Made by a program: the position numbers and the translations under genes. Shown in pieces: positions 23,596 to 32,481 of a stretch of 34,200 bases of DNA; position 1 is the first letter of the stretch, and every line of letters starts with the position of its first letter. Source of the stretch: Pseudomonadota bacterium (lineage in GTDB: Bacteria; Pseudomonadota; Gammaproteobacteria; Burkholderiales; Burkholderiaceae_C); NCBI GenBank assembly GCA_018261815.1, contig JAGTRL010000010.1, forward strand, positions 1 to 34,200. The letters run 5' to 3'. The notes beneath the pieces are model-generated. The model was not told the origin of the DNA and made no database searches. It worked only from the letters and a program-made list of their open reading frames with translations.

Positions 23596-25908
23596 CTACT
23601 TCTGCGGCGCCACCGCCACGTCGGACACCGCCAGCGCGGTCATGTTGACGATGCGCCGCACCGTCGCCGCCGGCGCCAGGATGTGCGCCGGCAGTGCCGC
23701 GCCCAGCAGCATCGGGCCGACGGTGACGCCGTGGCCACCGGTCATCTTCAGCACGTTGAACAGGATGTTCGCGGCATCGATGTTCGGCAGCACCAGCAGG
23801 TTGGCCGTGCCGCTGAGCGTGGTCTCCGGCAGGTGGCTGCGGCGCACGCTTTCGGACAGGGCCGCATCGCCCTGCATCTCGCCGTCGCATTCGATGTCGG
23901 GGCAGCGCTGCACGAACAGGTCGCGCGCCGCACGCATGCGCCGTGCCGACGCGCGTTGCGACGAGCCGAAGACCGAATGCGACAGGAAGGCCACCTTGGG
24001 CGGGAAGCCGAAGCGGCGTACCTCTGCCGAGGCCATGACGGCGATATCGCACAACTCCTCGGCGCTGGGCTCCTCGTTGACGAAAGTGTCGGTGATGAAC
24101 AGCGTATGCTCCTCCAGCATCAGCGCGTTCATCGCGGCCAGGGTGCGTGTGCCCGGCTTCATGCCGATCACCGTGCGCACATGCTCCAGGTGGCTGTCGT
24201 AGCGGCCGACCAGGCCGCACAGCATGCCGTCGGCTTCGCCACGGCGCAGCATCAGCGACGAGATCAGCGTGTTCGAGCGCCGCACTGCCGCCTTGGCCGC
24301 CTCGGGCGTGACGCCGTCGCGGCCCATCAGCCCGAGGTAGGTTTCCCAGTAGGCACGGAAGCGCGGGTCGTCGGCCGGGTCGACGACCTCGAAATCGCGG
24401 CCCGGCATCAGCCGCAACCCGGCGCGCTCGATGCGCATGCGGATCACCTCGGGCCGGCCGACCAGGATCGGCCGCGCCAGGCCTTCGTCGAGCACGACCT
24501 GGACGGCGCGCAGCACGCGCTCGTCCTCGCCTTCGGCATAGGCCACGCGCGCCGCGCCACGAGCGCAGGCCGCCTTGGCCACGGCGAACACCGGCCGCAT
24601 GAACATGCCGGTCTGGTAGACGAAGCGGCTTAAGGACTGGCGGTAGGCCTCCATGTCGGCGATCGGCCGCGTGGCCACGCCGGAGTCCATCGCCGCCTGC
24701 GCCACTGCTGGCGCGATGCGCAGGATCAGGCGCACGTCGAAGGGTGTGGGGATCAGGTAATCCGGGCCGAACTTCAGTTCGCGCCCGGGATAGGCGGCGG
24801 CCACCTCGTCGCTGGTCTCGGCCTTGGCCAAAGCGGCGATCTCGCGCACGCAGGCCAGCTTCATCGCCTCGTTGATCTTGGTCGCGCCGCAATCCAGCGC
24901 GCCGCGGAAGATGTACGGGAAGCACAGCACGTTGTTGACCTGGTTCGGATAGTCCGAACGGCCGGTGGCAATGATGCAGTCGGGCCGCGCCGCCCGGGCC
25001 AGCTCGGGCCGGATCTCCGGCTCGGGATTGGCCAGCGCCAGGATGATCGGCTTGTCGGCCATGCTCTTGACCATCTCGACCGTCATCACACCGGCGGCCG
25101 AACAGCCCAGGAACACGTCCGCGCCCTTGACCACGTCGGCCAGCGTGCGCGCCTCGGTCTTCTGGCAGTAGCGCTGCTTCGATTCGTCGAGCCGGTCGCC
25201 ACGGCCTTCGCGCACGACGCCCTTGCTGTCGCAGACGAAGACGTTAGCCACCTTGACCCCCAGCCCGACCATCACGTCCAGGCAGGCAATGGCCGCTGCG
25301 CCGGCGCCGGACACCGCCACCTTGATGTCGCCGATGTGCTTGCCCACCAGCTCCAGGCCGTTCAGCAACGCCGCGGCGGAGATGATCGCGGTGCCATGCT
25401 GGTCGTCGTGGAACACCGGGATGTTCAGCCGCTCGCGCAGCTTCTTCTCGATATAGAAGCACTCCGGCGCCTTGATGTCCTCCAGGTTGATGCCGCCGAG
25501 TGTGGGCTCCAGCGCAGCGATGATGTCGACCAGCTTGTCCGGATCGCGCTCGGCCAGTTCGATGTCGAAGACGTCGATGCCGGCGAACTTCTTGAACAGG
25601 CAGCCCTTGCCTTCCATCACCGGCTTGCCGGCCAGCGGCCCGATGTCGCCCAGGCCCAGCACCGCGGTGCCGTTGGTGATGACGCCCACGAGGTTGGCGC
25701 GCGAGGTGTACTCCGCCGCCAGGTGCGGCTCCTTCTCGATCGCCAGGCAGGCATAGGCCACGCCCGGCGAATAGGCCAGCGACAGGTCGCGCTGGTTGGA
25801 CAACGGCTTGGTCGGCGTGATCGAGATCTTGCCGTGCACGGGCAGCCGGTGGTATTCCAGCGCGGCCTCGCGCAGCGCTTCCTCGGCGGGGGTCAACGGG
25901 GCGTTCAT
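23596..25908 (-). CDS. maeB: NADP-dependent malic enzyme with C-terminal phosphotransacetylase-like domain
   Basis: Oxidative decarboxylation of malate to pyruvate and CO2, giving NADPH. The 770-residue protein has the malic domain ([12 protein letters not shown] with catalytic Tyr, [19 protein letters not shown] near residue 95 with catalytic Lys, [20 protein letters not shown]) and the NAD(P) domain ([23 protein letters not shown]). From about residue 435 a phosphate acetyltransferase-like domain follows ([49 protein letters not shown]), which in MaeB-type enzymes is regulatory and binds acetyl-CoA rather than acting as Pta. ATG at 25908 has an excellent Shine-Dalgarno. It sits between pgk and pyk, at the pyruvate node. 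Confidence 0.97.
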   Translation of the reverse strand: MNAPLTPAEEALREAALEYHRLPVHGKISITPTKPLSNQRDLSLAYSPGVAYACLAIEKEPHLAAEYTSRANLVGVITNGTAVLGLGDIGPLAGKPVMEGKGCLFKKFAGIDVFDIELAERDPDKLVDIIAALEPTLGGINLEDIKAPECFYIEKKLRERLNIPVFHDDQHGTAIISAAALLNGLELVGKHIGDIKVAVSGAGAAAIACLDVMVGLGVKVANVFVCDSKGVVREGRGDRLDESKQRYCQKTEARTLADVVKGADVFLGCSAAGVMTVEMVKSMADKPIILALANPEPEIRPELARAARPDCIIATGRSDYPNQVNNVLCFPYIFRGALDCGATKINEAMKLACVREIAALAKAETSDEVAAAYPGRELKFGPDYLIPTPFDVRLILRIAPAVAQAAMDSGVATRPIADMEAYRQSLSRFVYQTGMFMRPVFAVAKAACARGAARVAYAEGEDERVLRAVQVVLDEGLARPILVGRPEVIRMRIERAGLRLMPGRDFEVVDPADDPRFRAYWETYLGLMGRDGVTPEAAKAAVRRSNTLISSLMLRRGEADGMLCGLVGRYDSHLEHVRTVIGMKPGTRTLAAMNALMLEEHTLFITDTFVNEEPSAEELCDIAVMASAEVRRFGFPPKVAFLSHSVFGSSQRASARRMRAARDLFVQRCPDIECDGEMQGDAALSESVRRSHLPETTLSGTANLLVLPNIDAANILFNVLKMTGGHGVTVGPMLLGAALPAHILAPAATVRRIVNMTALAVSDVAVAPQK

Positions 25909-25913
25909 CGGCT

Positions 25914-25919
25914 CTCCTT
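25914..25919 (-). promoter_or_regulatory. Strong ribosome binding site of maeB
   Basis: AAGGAG on the minus strand, 5 nt before the ATG at 25908. It is the best Shine-Dalgarno in the window and fixes the maeB start, excluding the 22 in-frame codons upstream. The remaining gap up to pgk (25920-26022) holds no gene and no clear terminator. Confidence 0.8.
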
Positions 25920-26022
25920 CGGCGTGTTCGGGACGCAGAAGGTTACGCCTTATTGGCGACCCATCGGGCCGCAACGGGGCTCGAGCAGTCCGACGGCCAG
26001 GGCGGCGTCCGACCCGCCGGGT

Positions 26023-27228
26023 TCAGCCGTCGGCGCGCCGGCCCAGGATCTCGAAAGCCGGCAGCGTCTTGCCCTCCAGCACTTCCAGGAACGCGCCGCC
26101 GCCGGTGGAGATGTAGCCCACGTCCTTGTCGATGCCGTACTTGGCAATCGCCGCCAATGTGTCGCCGCCGCCGGCAATGCTGAAGGCGTTGCTCTCGGCA
26201 ATGGCGCGGGCCACGGCCTCGGTGCCGCGAGCAAAGGCATCGAACTCGAACACGCCCACGGGCCCGTTCCAGACGATCGTGCCAGCGGCTTTCAGCTGCG
26301 CTGCCAGGATGGCCGCAGTTTGCGGGCCGATGTCGAGGATCAGGTCGTCGGCGGCCACGTCGGCCACCTTCTTGACCGTGGCCGGCGCGTCGGCCTTGAA
26401 CTCCTTGGCCGTGACCACGTCCACCGGGATCGGCACCGCCGCGCCGCGCGTCTTCATGGCCGCGATCACCGCCTTGGCCTCGTCCAGCAGCGCCGGTTCG
26501 GCCAGGCTCTTGCCGATGGGCAACCCCTCGGCCAGCAGGAAGGTGTTGGCGATGCCACCGCCGACGATCAGGCCGTCGACGTTCTTGGCCAGGCTCTGCA
26601 GGATGCTCAGCTTGGTGCTGACCTTGGAACCGGCCACGATGGCCAGCAGTGGCCGGCGCGGCTGAGCCAGCGCCTTCGTGATGGCGTCGATCTCGGCGGC
26701 CAGCAGCGGGCCGGCGCAGGCCACCTTGGCAAACTGTGCGATGCCGTAGGTCGTGGCCTCGGCGCGGTGCGCAGTGCCAAAGGCGTCGTGCACGAAGATG
26801 TCGCACAGCGCAGCCATCTTTCGGGCCAGCGCTTCGTCGTTCTTCTTCTCACCCTTGTTGACACGGCAGTTCTCCAGCAGCACCACCTGTCCGGGCTGAA
26901 CCTCGACGCCGTCCACCCAGTCGGCGCGCAGCGGCACCCCATCCTGATAGGGAGGGCCCAGCAGCTCGCCCATGCGCTGTGCCACCGGCGCCAGCGAGTC
27001 CTCGGGTTTGAAGGCACCCTCGGTCGGGCGGCCCAGGTGCGAGGTGACCATCACCGCGGCGCCGGCGTCCAGTGCCATGCGGATGCACGGCAGCGAGGCG
27101 CGGATGCGCGTGTCTTCGGTGATGCGGCCTGCGTCGTCCTGCGGTACGTTGAGGTCGGCACGGATGAAGACACGCTGGCCGGCCACCTTGCCGGCGGCGA
27201 CCAGGTCGCTGAAGCGGAGGACTTTCAT
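26023..27228 (-). CDS. pgk: Phosphoglycerate kinase
   Basis: Reversible transfer of phosphate from 1,3-bisphosphoglycerate to ADP. The 401-residue protein has [89 protein letters not shown] and the C-terminal [12 protein letters not shown] and [16 protein letters not shown], all in order. Length is normal. It is followed by maeB (114 bp), pyk and fba on the same strand; gap/gapA is not in the window. The Shine-Dalgarno is weak (GGAA about 9 nt upstream). Confidence 0.97.
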   Translation of the reverse strand: MKVLRFSDLVAAGKVAGQRVFIRADLNVPQDDAGRITEDTRIRASLPCIRMALDAGAAVMVTSHLGRPTEGAFKPEDSLAPVAQRMGELLGPPYQDGVPLRADWVDGVEVQPGQVVLLENCRVNKGEKKNDEALARKMAALCDIFVHDAFGTAHRAEATTYGIAQFAKVACAGPLLAAEIDAITKALAQPRRPLLAIVAGSKVSTKLSILQSLAKNVDGLIVGGGIANTFLLAEGLPIGKSLAEPALLDEAKAVIAAMKTRGAAVPIPVDVVTAKEFKADAPATVKKVADVAADDLILDIGPQTAAILAAQLKAAGTIVWNGPVGVFEFDAFARGTEAVARAIAESNAFSIAGGGDTLAAIAKYGIDKDVGYISTGGGAFLEVLEGKTLPAFEILGRRADG

Positions 27229-27357
27229 GATGGGGTTCCGAATGGAGACTGTTCCACGCGGCAGGCTCTGAGCGGCCCGCCGCGACCGAAGCGAATTGTG
27301 CAGCGGTGCCGCGGCGCGCTGCTGCGCCGCATCAAGGATTCATGCGGCCCGGCCAGC

Positions 27358-27747
27358 TCAGGATTCGTGAGCGACGCGCTTGCCCGGCGCCGGCTTGGCG
27401 GCCTTGTCCTCGGGCGCGGCCTTGGCATCGCCGGGCTCGACCTGCGCCGGCTTGGCCGCCAGTTCGGTAGCAGCGCCCAGCTGCGGTGCCACGACCTCGA
27501 TCTTGTTCTCGCGCATGTAGTCGTTCATCTCGCGCCAGCCGGCAAAGACCGCCGCCCGGTCGGCCTTGCGGTTGAGCGCGTAACAGTCCTCCAGGGCGCG
27601 TCCGGCATGTCGGCAGGCACCGCCAACGGCCTTGCCGTCGGACTCGCGACGCTCGGCCATGGCCTGGGTCGATTCGATGCCCAGCATGTCGCAGCCGGCG
27701 ACAAGCAGGGCGGCGGCGAGCAGGAGGGTCTGGCGAATCTGCGTCAT
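27358..27747 (-). CDS. Small lipoprotein with a C-x9-C pair, function unknown
   Basis: A 129-residue protein that begins TQIRQTLLLAAALLVAGC, a lipoprotein signal with lipobox Cys19. The mature part has a short conserved-looking core (GGACRHAGRALEDCYALNRKAD) with Cys45 and Cys55 spaced C-x9-C, then AAVFAGWREMNDYMREN. A low-complexity Ala/Lys/Pro tail (about residues 98-125) follows. I do not recognise a named family. The Cys spacing recalls half of a coiled-coil-helix motif and might form a disulfide or bind a partner in the periplasm; this is a guess. It lies between fmt and pgk on the same strand, 60 bp after fmt, and an inverted repeat stands right before its ATG. Confidence 0.8.
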   Translation of the reverse strand: MTQIRQTLLLAAALLVAGCDMLGIESTQAMAERRESDGKAVGGACRHAGRALEDCYALNRKADRAAVFAGWREMNDYMRENKIEVVAPQLGAATELAAKPAQVEPGDAKAAPEDKAAKPAPGKRVAHES

Positions 27748-27750
27748 GGC

Positions 27751-27778
27751 GGGCTGAAGCGGCGAGCGGCTTCAACCC
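27751..27778 (-). repeat. 10-bp inverted repeat just before the small lipoprotein gene
   Basis: GGGTTGAAGC (27778-27769 on the minus strand) pairs with GCTTCAGCCC (27760-27751) over ten positions, one a G-U wobble, with an 8-nt loop. The stem ends 3 nt before the ATG, so it occupies the place of the ribosome binding site. It could be an fmt terminator, a translation-blocking hairpin or an operator. No T-tract. Confidence 0.6.
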
Positions 27779-27807
27779 ATATCGGCGCCCGGACGTGACA
27801 ACTTAAA

Positions 27808-28815
27808 TCAGGCGGGGCCGGCCGGGTCCAGCGACACGCCTGCTGCCGGCGCCCCGGCGGGCAGCGACTGCAGCCACGCGGCAATGGGTTGGCGCCGCCC
27901 GCCCGGGCGCTGCAGCTCCAGCAGTTCCAACGCATCGTGCCCACAGGCGACCCGCAGCGTGCCCGGCGCCGATGGCAACACGCTGCCGGCGGGCCCTGCG
28001 ACGCCGGCCCGTACTGCCGCACGCCAGAGCTTGTGGCTTTCGCCCTGCCACTGGAAGCTGGCACCGGGAAAGGGGTCGAAGGCACGCACGCGGCGCTCGA
28101 TGGCGGCGGCGTCCTGGCGCCAGTCGATCGGCGCTTCGGCCTTGTCGATCTTGTGGGCGTAGCTCACGCCGTCGGCCGACTGGACTTGGCGCTCGGCCCG
28201 GCCTTCGGCCAGATCGCGCAGCGTGAGCAGCAGCAGCCGCGCGCCCAGCTCGGCCAGCCGCGGCGACAGGCTGGCACTGGTGTCGTCCGGCTCGATGGCC
28301 AGCGATTCGCGGCGCAGGATGGCGCCGGTGTCCAGCCCGACATCCATCTGCATGATGCAGATGCCGGTGTGGGTATCACCGGCCTCGATGGCACGTTGCA
28401 CCGGCGCTGCGCCGCGCCAGCGCGGCAGCAGCGAACCGTGGATATTGATGCAACCCAGTCGCGGCAGCGACAGCACCCATTGGGGCAGGATCAGCCCGTA
28501 GGCCGCGACCACCAGCACGTCGGGCCGTGCGTCGCGCAAGGCGAGTTCGGCCGCCGCCGCGTCCTGCGGGTACTTCCCGTCCAGCCGCAGGCTGCGCGGC
28601 TGCGCCACTGGCAGGCCGTGTGCCAGCGCCAGCTGCTTGACCGCCGAGGCCTGCAGCTTCAGCCCACGGCCGGCCGGCCGGTCGGGCTGGGTCAGCACCA
28701 GCGGCGGCCGGTAGCCAGCCTCGAGCAAATGCTGCAGTGCGGTGCGTGCGAATTCCGGCGTGCCGGCGAAGGCCACGCGCAAACCGGTCGGCGCCGCCGA
28801 CGGCTCAGGCGCCAC
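27808..28815 (-). CDS. fmt: Methionyl-tRNA formyltransferase
   Basis: Formylates initiator Met-tRNA with 10-formyl-THF. The 335-residue protein has [25 protein letters not shown] (substrate loop), [10 protein letters not shown], the catalytic [22 protein letters not shown] with the Asn-His pair, [17 protein letters not shown], and the C-terminal tRNA-binding domain after [14 protein letters not shown]. The start is GTG at 28815, with GAGGAG (28820-28825) 4 nt upstream; it overlaps the def stop by 11 bp. The def-fmt pair is the usual coupled set (formylation and later deformylation). Confidence 0.96.
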   Translation of the reverse strand: MAPEPSAAPTGLRVAFAGTPEFARTALQHLLEAGYRPPLVLTQPDRPAGRGLKLQASAVKQLALAHGLPVAQPRSLRLDGKYPQDAAAAELALRDARPDVLVVAAYGLILPQWVLSLPRLGCINIHGSLLPRWRGAAPVQRAIEAGDTHTGICIMQMDVGLDTGAILRRESLAIEPDDTSASLSPRLAELGARLLLLTLRDLAEGRAERQVQSADGVSYAHKIDKAEAPIDWRQDAAAIERRVRAFDPFPGASFQWQGESHKLWRAAVRAGVAGPAGSVLPSAPGTLRVACGHDALELLELQRPGGRRQPIAAWLQSLPAGAPAAGVSLDPAGPA

Positions 28816-29320
28816 GCCGCTCCTCGCGCTGCCGCTTCAGCAGCTTGCTGCGGATGCGGCTGCGCTTGAGCATGCTCAGGTAGTCGACGAAGACCTTGCC
28901 GAGCAGGTGGTCCATCTCGTGTTGCACGCACACCGCCAGCAACTCGGCCGCTTCCAGGCCGAAGGGCTGGCCGCTGCGGTCGAGGGCGCGCACGTTGACC
29001 CGCGCATGGCGCTCGACCGAGTCGTAGATCGCCGGCACAGACAGGCAGCCCTCTTCGGCCATGACCATGTCCTCGCTGCGCCAGGTGATCTCGGGGTTGA
29101 TCAGCACCAACGGCTTGTCGCGCGACTCGGTCACGTCCATGACGATCACGCGCTCATGCACGTCCACCTGCGTGGCCGCCAGGCCGATGCCTTCGGACGC
29201 ATACATGGTCTCGATCATGTCGTCAACCAGACGGGCGATGCGCGCGTCGACTTCGGCCACGGCCCGGGCCACGGTGTGCAGGCGCGGGTCGGGGTAACGC
29301 AGGATGTTCAGCTGGGCCAT
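28805..29320 (-). CDS. def: Peptide deformylase
   Basis: Fe/Zn enzyme that removes the N-formyl group from new proteins. The 171-residue protein has the three family motifs: GLAATQV (residues about 46-52), EGCLSVP and [11 protein letters not shown] (metal-binding Cys and two His with the catalytic Glu). N-terminus [17 protein letters not shown] is typical. ATG at 29320 matches the family start; no clear Shine-Dalgarno precedes it. It overlaps fmt by 11 bp. It is divergent from the LysM gene across a 265-bp regulatory gap. Confidence 0.97.
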   Translation of the reverse strand: MAQLNILRYPDPRLHTVARAVAEVDARIARLVDDMIETMYASEGIGLAATQVDVHERVIVMDVTESRDKPLVLINPEITWRSEDMVMAEEGCLSVPAIYDSVERHARVNVRALDRSGQPFGLEAAELLAVCVQHEMDHLLGKVFVDYLSMLKRSRIRSKLLKRQREERRGA

Positions 29321-29354
29321 GGTCAGCGGTGGGGCGACGGAGCGTGACGAGCCG

Positions 29355-29443
29355 CAACGACCGTCAGCGCGGCACAACGCCACGATGCGTGACAGTCATC
29401 ACAGGCTGTGTCGTTGTGCGCCACTTTCGTTGCGATATCAACG
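29355..29443. promoter_or_regulatory. Cluster of five CAACG/CGTTG motifs in the def-LysM divergent gap
   Basis: CAACG occurs at 29355-29359, 29375-29379 and 29439-29443, and CGTTG at 29412-29416 and 29428-29432. The last pair forms CGTTG-CGATAT-CAACG, an inverted repeat overlapping the candidate -35 of the LysM gene. TGACAGTCA (29391-29399) is a further small palindrome. The pentamer is not GC-rich, so five copies in 90 bp exceed rough expectation. It may be a regulator site or chance; nothing else is seen in the gap 29321-29585 except a candidate promoter. Confidence 0.3.
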
Positions 29444-29458
29444 GTTTATGGGCAGAAT
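29430..29458 (+). promoter_or_regulatory. Candidate sigma-70 promoter of LysM-dprA
   Basis: TTGCGA (29430-29435) and CAGAAT (29453-29458) with a 17-nt spacer, in the most AT-rich stretch of the window, about 125 nt before the LysM ATG. Each box matches consensus at four of six bases. A weaker option is TTGAGC at 29471 with TATGGT at 29496. Confidence 0.35.
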
Positions 29459-29585
29459 CCTAGAAACTGTTTGAGCATTTGGTGGATGCATGCGCTATGG
29501 TGTGCCGAGTCCAACAGATGTCCAAACACATGGCGAGATTGTGGCACCCACCGGGGGCTTCAAGGTCCGCCGGGAGCTCGATCGA

Positions 29586-30755
29586 ATGAACCCACGACCT
29601 CTTCGTCGCCGCGCTGGCGCCCTTGCCGCCTTGTGGGCCGGCGCTTCGTTGCTGGCCGGCCCGGCCGCCGCAGCCGAGCCCAATTTTCCGATCACGCCCC
29701 AGCAACGCAGCACCGCGCAGCAGGTGGCGCAGGCCGGCATCCCGCTGTCGGAGCTGGCGCCCAACGCGCCCGACTCGCACACGGTGCAAAGCGGCGACAC
29801 GCTGTGGGACATCTCCAAGCTGTTCCTGAAGAGCCCGTGGCGCTGGCCAGAACTTTGGGGCATGAACCTCGATCAGGTGCGCAACCCGCACCTGATCTAT
29901 CCGGGCCAGGTCCTGGTGCTGGAAAAGACTGGCGACCGCGCCAGGCTGCGCGTGGCCCAGGCCGGCGGCGGTGCGCCGGAGAACACCGTCAGGCTGTCGC
30001 CGCGAGTGCGCAGCAACCTGCTCGACAACGGCGCAATCGGCTCGATCCCGCTGCACCTGATCGGGCCCTTCCTGACCGAGGCGATGATCTTCAACAACGA
30101 CGAGCTGAGCCGGGCGCCGCGCATCGTCGCCGCGCAGGAAGGTTATGTCGCCATGTCGCAAGGCCAGCTGGCCTACGTGCTGGGCGACGTGAACCGTTCC
30201 TCGGGCTACAGGCTGTTCCGTGAGCCGCAGCCGCTGTACGACTTCGACACCAACGAACTGCTTGGCTACGAGGCCCGCTACGTCGGCACCGCAGACTTCG
30301 TCCGTCCGGGGCGCAACTTCGAAGAAGACGGCACGCCGGTGGTGGTGCCGGCCACCGTGGCGATCAAGTCGGTGCGCATGGAGGTCAATGTCGGCGACCG
30401 TCTGGCGCCTCTGCCGGCGCGCGACCTGGATGCCTATGTGCCGCACCATCCGAACGTGCCGATGGCCGGCCGCGTGCTGCAGATCTATGGCGACGCGCTG
30501 AGCGCCGGCCAGAACCAGATCGTCGCGCTGAACCGCGGCGCGCGCGATGGTATCGAGCGCGGCCACGTGCTGGCGCTGTGGCGCCAGGGCGATCGCCAGG
30601 CCAAGCGCATTGATGGTGAGCGCGCGGTGCTGCAACTGCCGAACGAACAGAACGGCCTGCTGTTCGTCTTCAGCGTCTTCGAGCGCACCTCCTATGCGCT
30701 GATCCTGTCGGTAAACGTGCCGGTCTTCGCCGGCGACGCCTTTACCCAGCCTTAG
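29586..30755 (+). CDS. Secreted LysM-domain protein
   Basis: A 389-residue exported protein: signal peptide RPLRRRAGALAALWAGASLL to AAAA (about residue 30), then a LysM domain at about residues 65-112 (HTVQSGDTLWDISKLFL ... NPHLIYPGQVLVL), which binds peptidoglycan GlcNAc. The remaining ~275 residues form a beta-rich C-terminal region without a known catalytic motif; the family is common before dprA in Burkholderiales. The longer frame to 29490 is rejected because the signal peptide must be N-terminal; GGGAG (29572-29576) lies 9 nt before the chosen ATG. It ends with TAG, and dprA begins in the same frame one codon later. Confidence 0.93.
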   Translation: MNPRPLRRRAGALAALWAGASLLAGPAAAAEPNFPITPQQRSTAQQVAQAGIPLSELAPNAPDSHTVQSGDTLWDISKLFLKSPWRWPELWGMNLDQVRNPHLIYPGQVLVLEKTGDRARLRVAQAGGGAPENTVRLSPRVRSNLLDNGAIGSIPLHLIGPFLTEAMIFNNDELSRAPRIVAAQEGYVAMSQGQLAYVLGDVNRSSGYRLFREPQPLYDFDTNELLGYEARYVGTADFVRPGRNFEEDGTPVVVPATVAIKSVRMEVNVGDRLAPLPARDLDAYVPHHPNVPMAGRVLQIYGDALSAGQNQIVALNRGARDGIERGHVLALWRQGDRQAKRIDGERAVLQLPNEQNGLLFVFSVFERTSYALILSVNVPVFAGDAFTQP

Positions 30756-30758
30756 GGT

Positions 30759-31856
30759 TTGCTGGACGCCGACGAGTTCGCCGCCTGGTTCCGGCTGCTG
30801 GAAACACCGGGGCTGGGCAGGGAGGGCGCGCGGCGGCTGCTGGCCAGCTTCGGCTCGGCGGCGCAGGTGTTGCAGGCCCCGAAGTCGGCCTGGCAGCAGG
30901 TTGTCGGCCCCCAGCTGGCGCAGACCCTGGACACCGAGCCCGAGGCACTTCAGCCCCGCTTGCGCGCCGCCCGGGAGTGGCTGGCCGGCGGCGAGATGCG
31001 CCAGGTGCTGAGCATCGGCGATCGCGACTACCCGGCCGTGCTGCTGCAGACGCCCGACCCGCCGCTGCTGCTGTATGTGCAAGGCCAAATCGGGCTGCTC
31101 AACCGGCGCAGCTTGGCCATCGTGGGCAGCCGCAACGCCAGCGCGCAGGGCGTGGACAACGCCCGGTCCTTCGGCGCGCACCTCAGCCGACAGGGTTGGA
31201 CCATCGTCTCCGGCTTGGCCTTCGGCATCGACGGCGCTGCCCACGAGGGCGGGCTGGCCGGTCCGGGCAGCACCGTGGCGGTGGTCGGCACCGGGCTGGA
31301 CCGGGTATATCCCGCACGGCACCGCACACTGGCTCACCGCATTGCCACCGCCGGCGTGCTCGTCAGCGAGTACGCGCCGGGCACACCGCCGCTGGCACAG
31401 AACTTCCCGCAGCGCAACCGCATCATCGCCGGCCTGGCACGCGGCACGCTGGTGGTGGAGGCGGCGCTGAAGTCGGGCTCGCTGATCACCGCACGCCAGG
31501 CCGCCGACTACGGACGCGAGGTGTTCGCGGTGCCGGGCTCGATCCATTCGCCGCTGTCTCGCGGCTGCCACGCGCTCATCCGCCAGGGTGCCAAGCTGGT
31601 GGAAAGCGCCGAAGACATCCTCGAGGAACTGCAGGGTCTGTCCGCCGAGGTTTCAGCCGACCCGGCGCCCGCGCCGAGCGGGCGCGACGATCCGGTGCTG
31701 CAAGCACTGGGCCATGACCCGGCGACGCTGGACGCGTTGTGCGATCGCACCGGCTGGAGCGCGCAGGAGCTGAGCGCGCGGCTGCTGGAGCTGGAGCTCG
31801 AGGACCGGGTGGCCCGCCTGCCGGGCGGCCTGTATCAGCGCCGCAGCCACGTCTGA
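30759..31856 (+). CDS. dprA: DNA-processing protein DprA (recombination mediator)
   Basis: Loads RecA on incoming single-stranded DNA in natural transformation. The 365-residue protein has an N-terminal SAM-like domain (EFAAWFRLLETPGLGREGARRLLASFG) and the Rossmann-type core (IVGSRNAS, GWTIVSGLAFGIDGAAHEG, VVGTGLDRVYPARH, LVSEYAPGTPP, FPQRNRIIAGLA, SGSLITARQAADYGREVFAVPGSI in two parts). The C-terminal DprA winged helix (DPVLQALGHDPATLDALCDRTG) is also present. The start must be TTG at 30759, because the frame is closed by the LysM stop two codons earlier and later starts would cut the N-terminal domain. No properly spaced Shine-Dalgarno is seen (AGGG ends 1 nt before TTG), so reinitiation after the LysM stop is likely. 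Confidence 0.93.
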   Translation: MLDADEFAAWFRLLETPGLGREGARRLLASFGSAAQVLQAPKSAWQQVVGPQLAQTLDTEPEALQPRLRAAREWLAGGEMRQVLSIGDRDYPAVLLQTPDPPLLLYVQGQIGLLNRRSLAIVGSRNASAQGVDNARSFGAHLSRQGWTIVSGLAFGIDGAAHEGGLAGPGSTVAVVGTGLDRVYPARHRTLAHRIATAGVLVSEYAPGTPPLAQNFPQRNRIIAGLARGTLVVEAALKSGSLITARQAADYGREVFAVPGSIHSPLSRGCHALIRQGAKLVESAEDILEELQGLSAEVSADPAPAPSGRDDPVLQALGHDPATLDALCDRTGWSAQELSARLLELELEDRVARLPGGLYQRRSHV

Positions 31857-31900
31857 GCCGGCGACAAGGTAACCGCGGCCATGCTGCACGCGGGGTACGC

Positions 31901-31906
31901 TATAGT
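31901..31906 (+). promoter_or_regulatory. Candidate -10 box of smg, suggesting a leaderless mRNA
   Basis: TATAGT ends 6 nt before the smg ATG, so initiation 6-8 nt downstream would place the transcript start at or next to the start codon. No Shine-Dalgarno is visible before the ATG. No good -35 hexamer is present at 16-18 nt. Confidence 0.35.
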
Positions 31907-31912
31907 GTTTTC

Positions 31913-32365
31913 ATGTTTGAAGTACTCGTGTACCTGTACGAAAACTACTGGCGCCCGGACGCCTGCCCGAGCCACCAGCAGCTGTCCAGGAAGTTGTCTG
32001 CGGTCGGCTTCGAAAGCGACGAGATCCAGGACGCGCTGAAGTGGCTGGACGGCTTGGCCACCAGCGCAGAGTCGTGCGCCGGCCACCAGGGCGAAGAGAG
32101 CCTGCGGGTCTATTCAGACGCCGAGCGCGACCTGCTCGGCGACGAATCCATCGGCTTCATCAGCTTTCTCGAATCGGCCGGCGTGCTGCCGCCGACGATG
32201 CGCGAGATGGTGGTCGACCGGGCCACCGCCATCGGCAACGGACCGGTGGAACTGGAGGATCTGAAGATCATCGTGCTGATGGTCTTCTGGAGCCTGGGCG
32301 AAGAGCCTGACGCGCTGATCCTCGACGAACTCTTCGTCGCCCCGGAAGAGCGCCTGCTCCACTGA
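31913..32365 (+). CDS. smg: Smg/DUF494 family protein
   Basis: A 150-residue cytosolic protein of the Smg (DUF494) family, named for its place near dprA (smf) in E. coli; molecular function is unknown. It begins MFEVLVYLYENYW and contains LSRKLSAVGFESDEIQDALKWLDGL, LRVYSDAERDLL, GFISFLESAGVL and the acidic C-terminal half ending ALILDELFVAPEERLLH, which match the family in order and length. It lies 56 bp after dprA on the same strand. No Shine-Dalgarno is visible. In many relatives a topoisomerase gene follows; here a repeat and a convergent DUF1631 gene follow instead. Confidence 0.95.
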   Translation: MFEVLVYLYENYWRPDACPSHQQLSRKLSAVGFESDEIQDALKWLDGLATSAESCAGHQGEESLRVYSDAERDLLGDESIGFISFLESAGVLPPTMREMVVDRATAIGNGPVELEDLKIIVLMVFWSLGEEPDALILDELFVAPEERLLH

Positions 32366-32388
32366 AGTCCGGGCGACGCCTGCTCTCC

Positions 32389-32481
32389 CTTCAGGCAGAC
32401 ACCGCGGAACCGGCTCTACCGGGCCGCCGGTGGCGCCGCCTTCAGGGGAAGCGCCGCGGCCGCTGCGGGGGTGGGTCAATT
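32389..32481 (-). repeat. Structured intergenic repeat, copy 3 (after the DUF1631 gene)
   Basis: Read on the minus strand it begins AATTGACCCACCCCCG, identical to copy 2 over this stretch and including the last codon and TGA of the DUF1631 gene. It continues with a GC-rich hairpin region (GCGGCCGC), a degenerate C-run/G-run, CCGG-TAGA-GCCGG and the tail GGTGTCTGCCTGAAG. It is the most diverged copy. It fills nearly all of the 110 bp between the convergent smg and DUF1631 genes, where a terminator would be expected. Confidence 0.7.

Noticed and set aside
22268-24925. 885-codon minus-strand frame crossing from maeB into pyk
   Set aside because: It is out of frame with both genes, runs through the intergenic gap by lack of stop codons in GC-rich DNA, and is Arg/Gly/Ala-rich without domain signals.
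25336-27798. 820-codon plus-strand frame antisense to maeB, pgk and the small lipoprotein gene
   Set aside because: Same shadow effect; no domain, and all three minus-strand genes are well supported.
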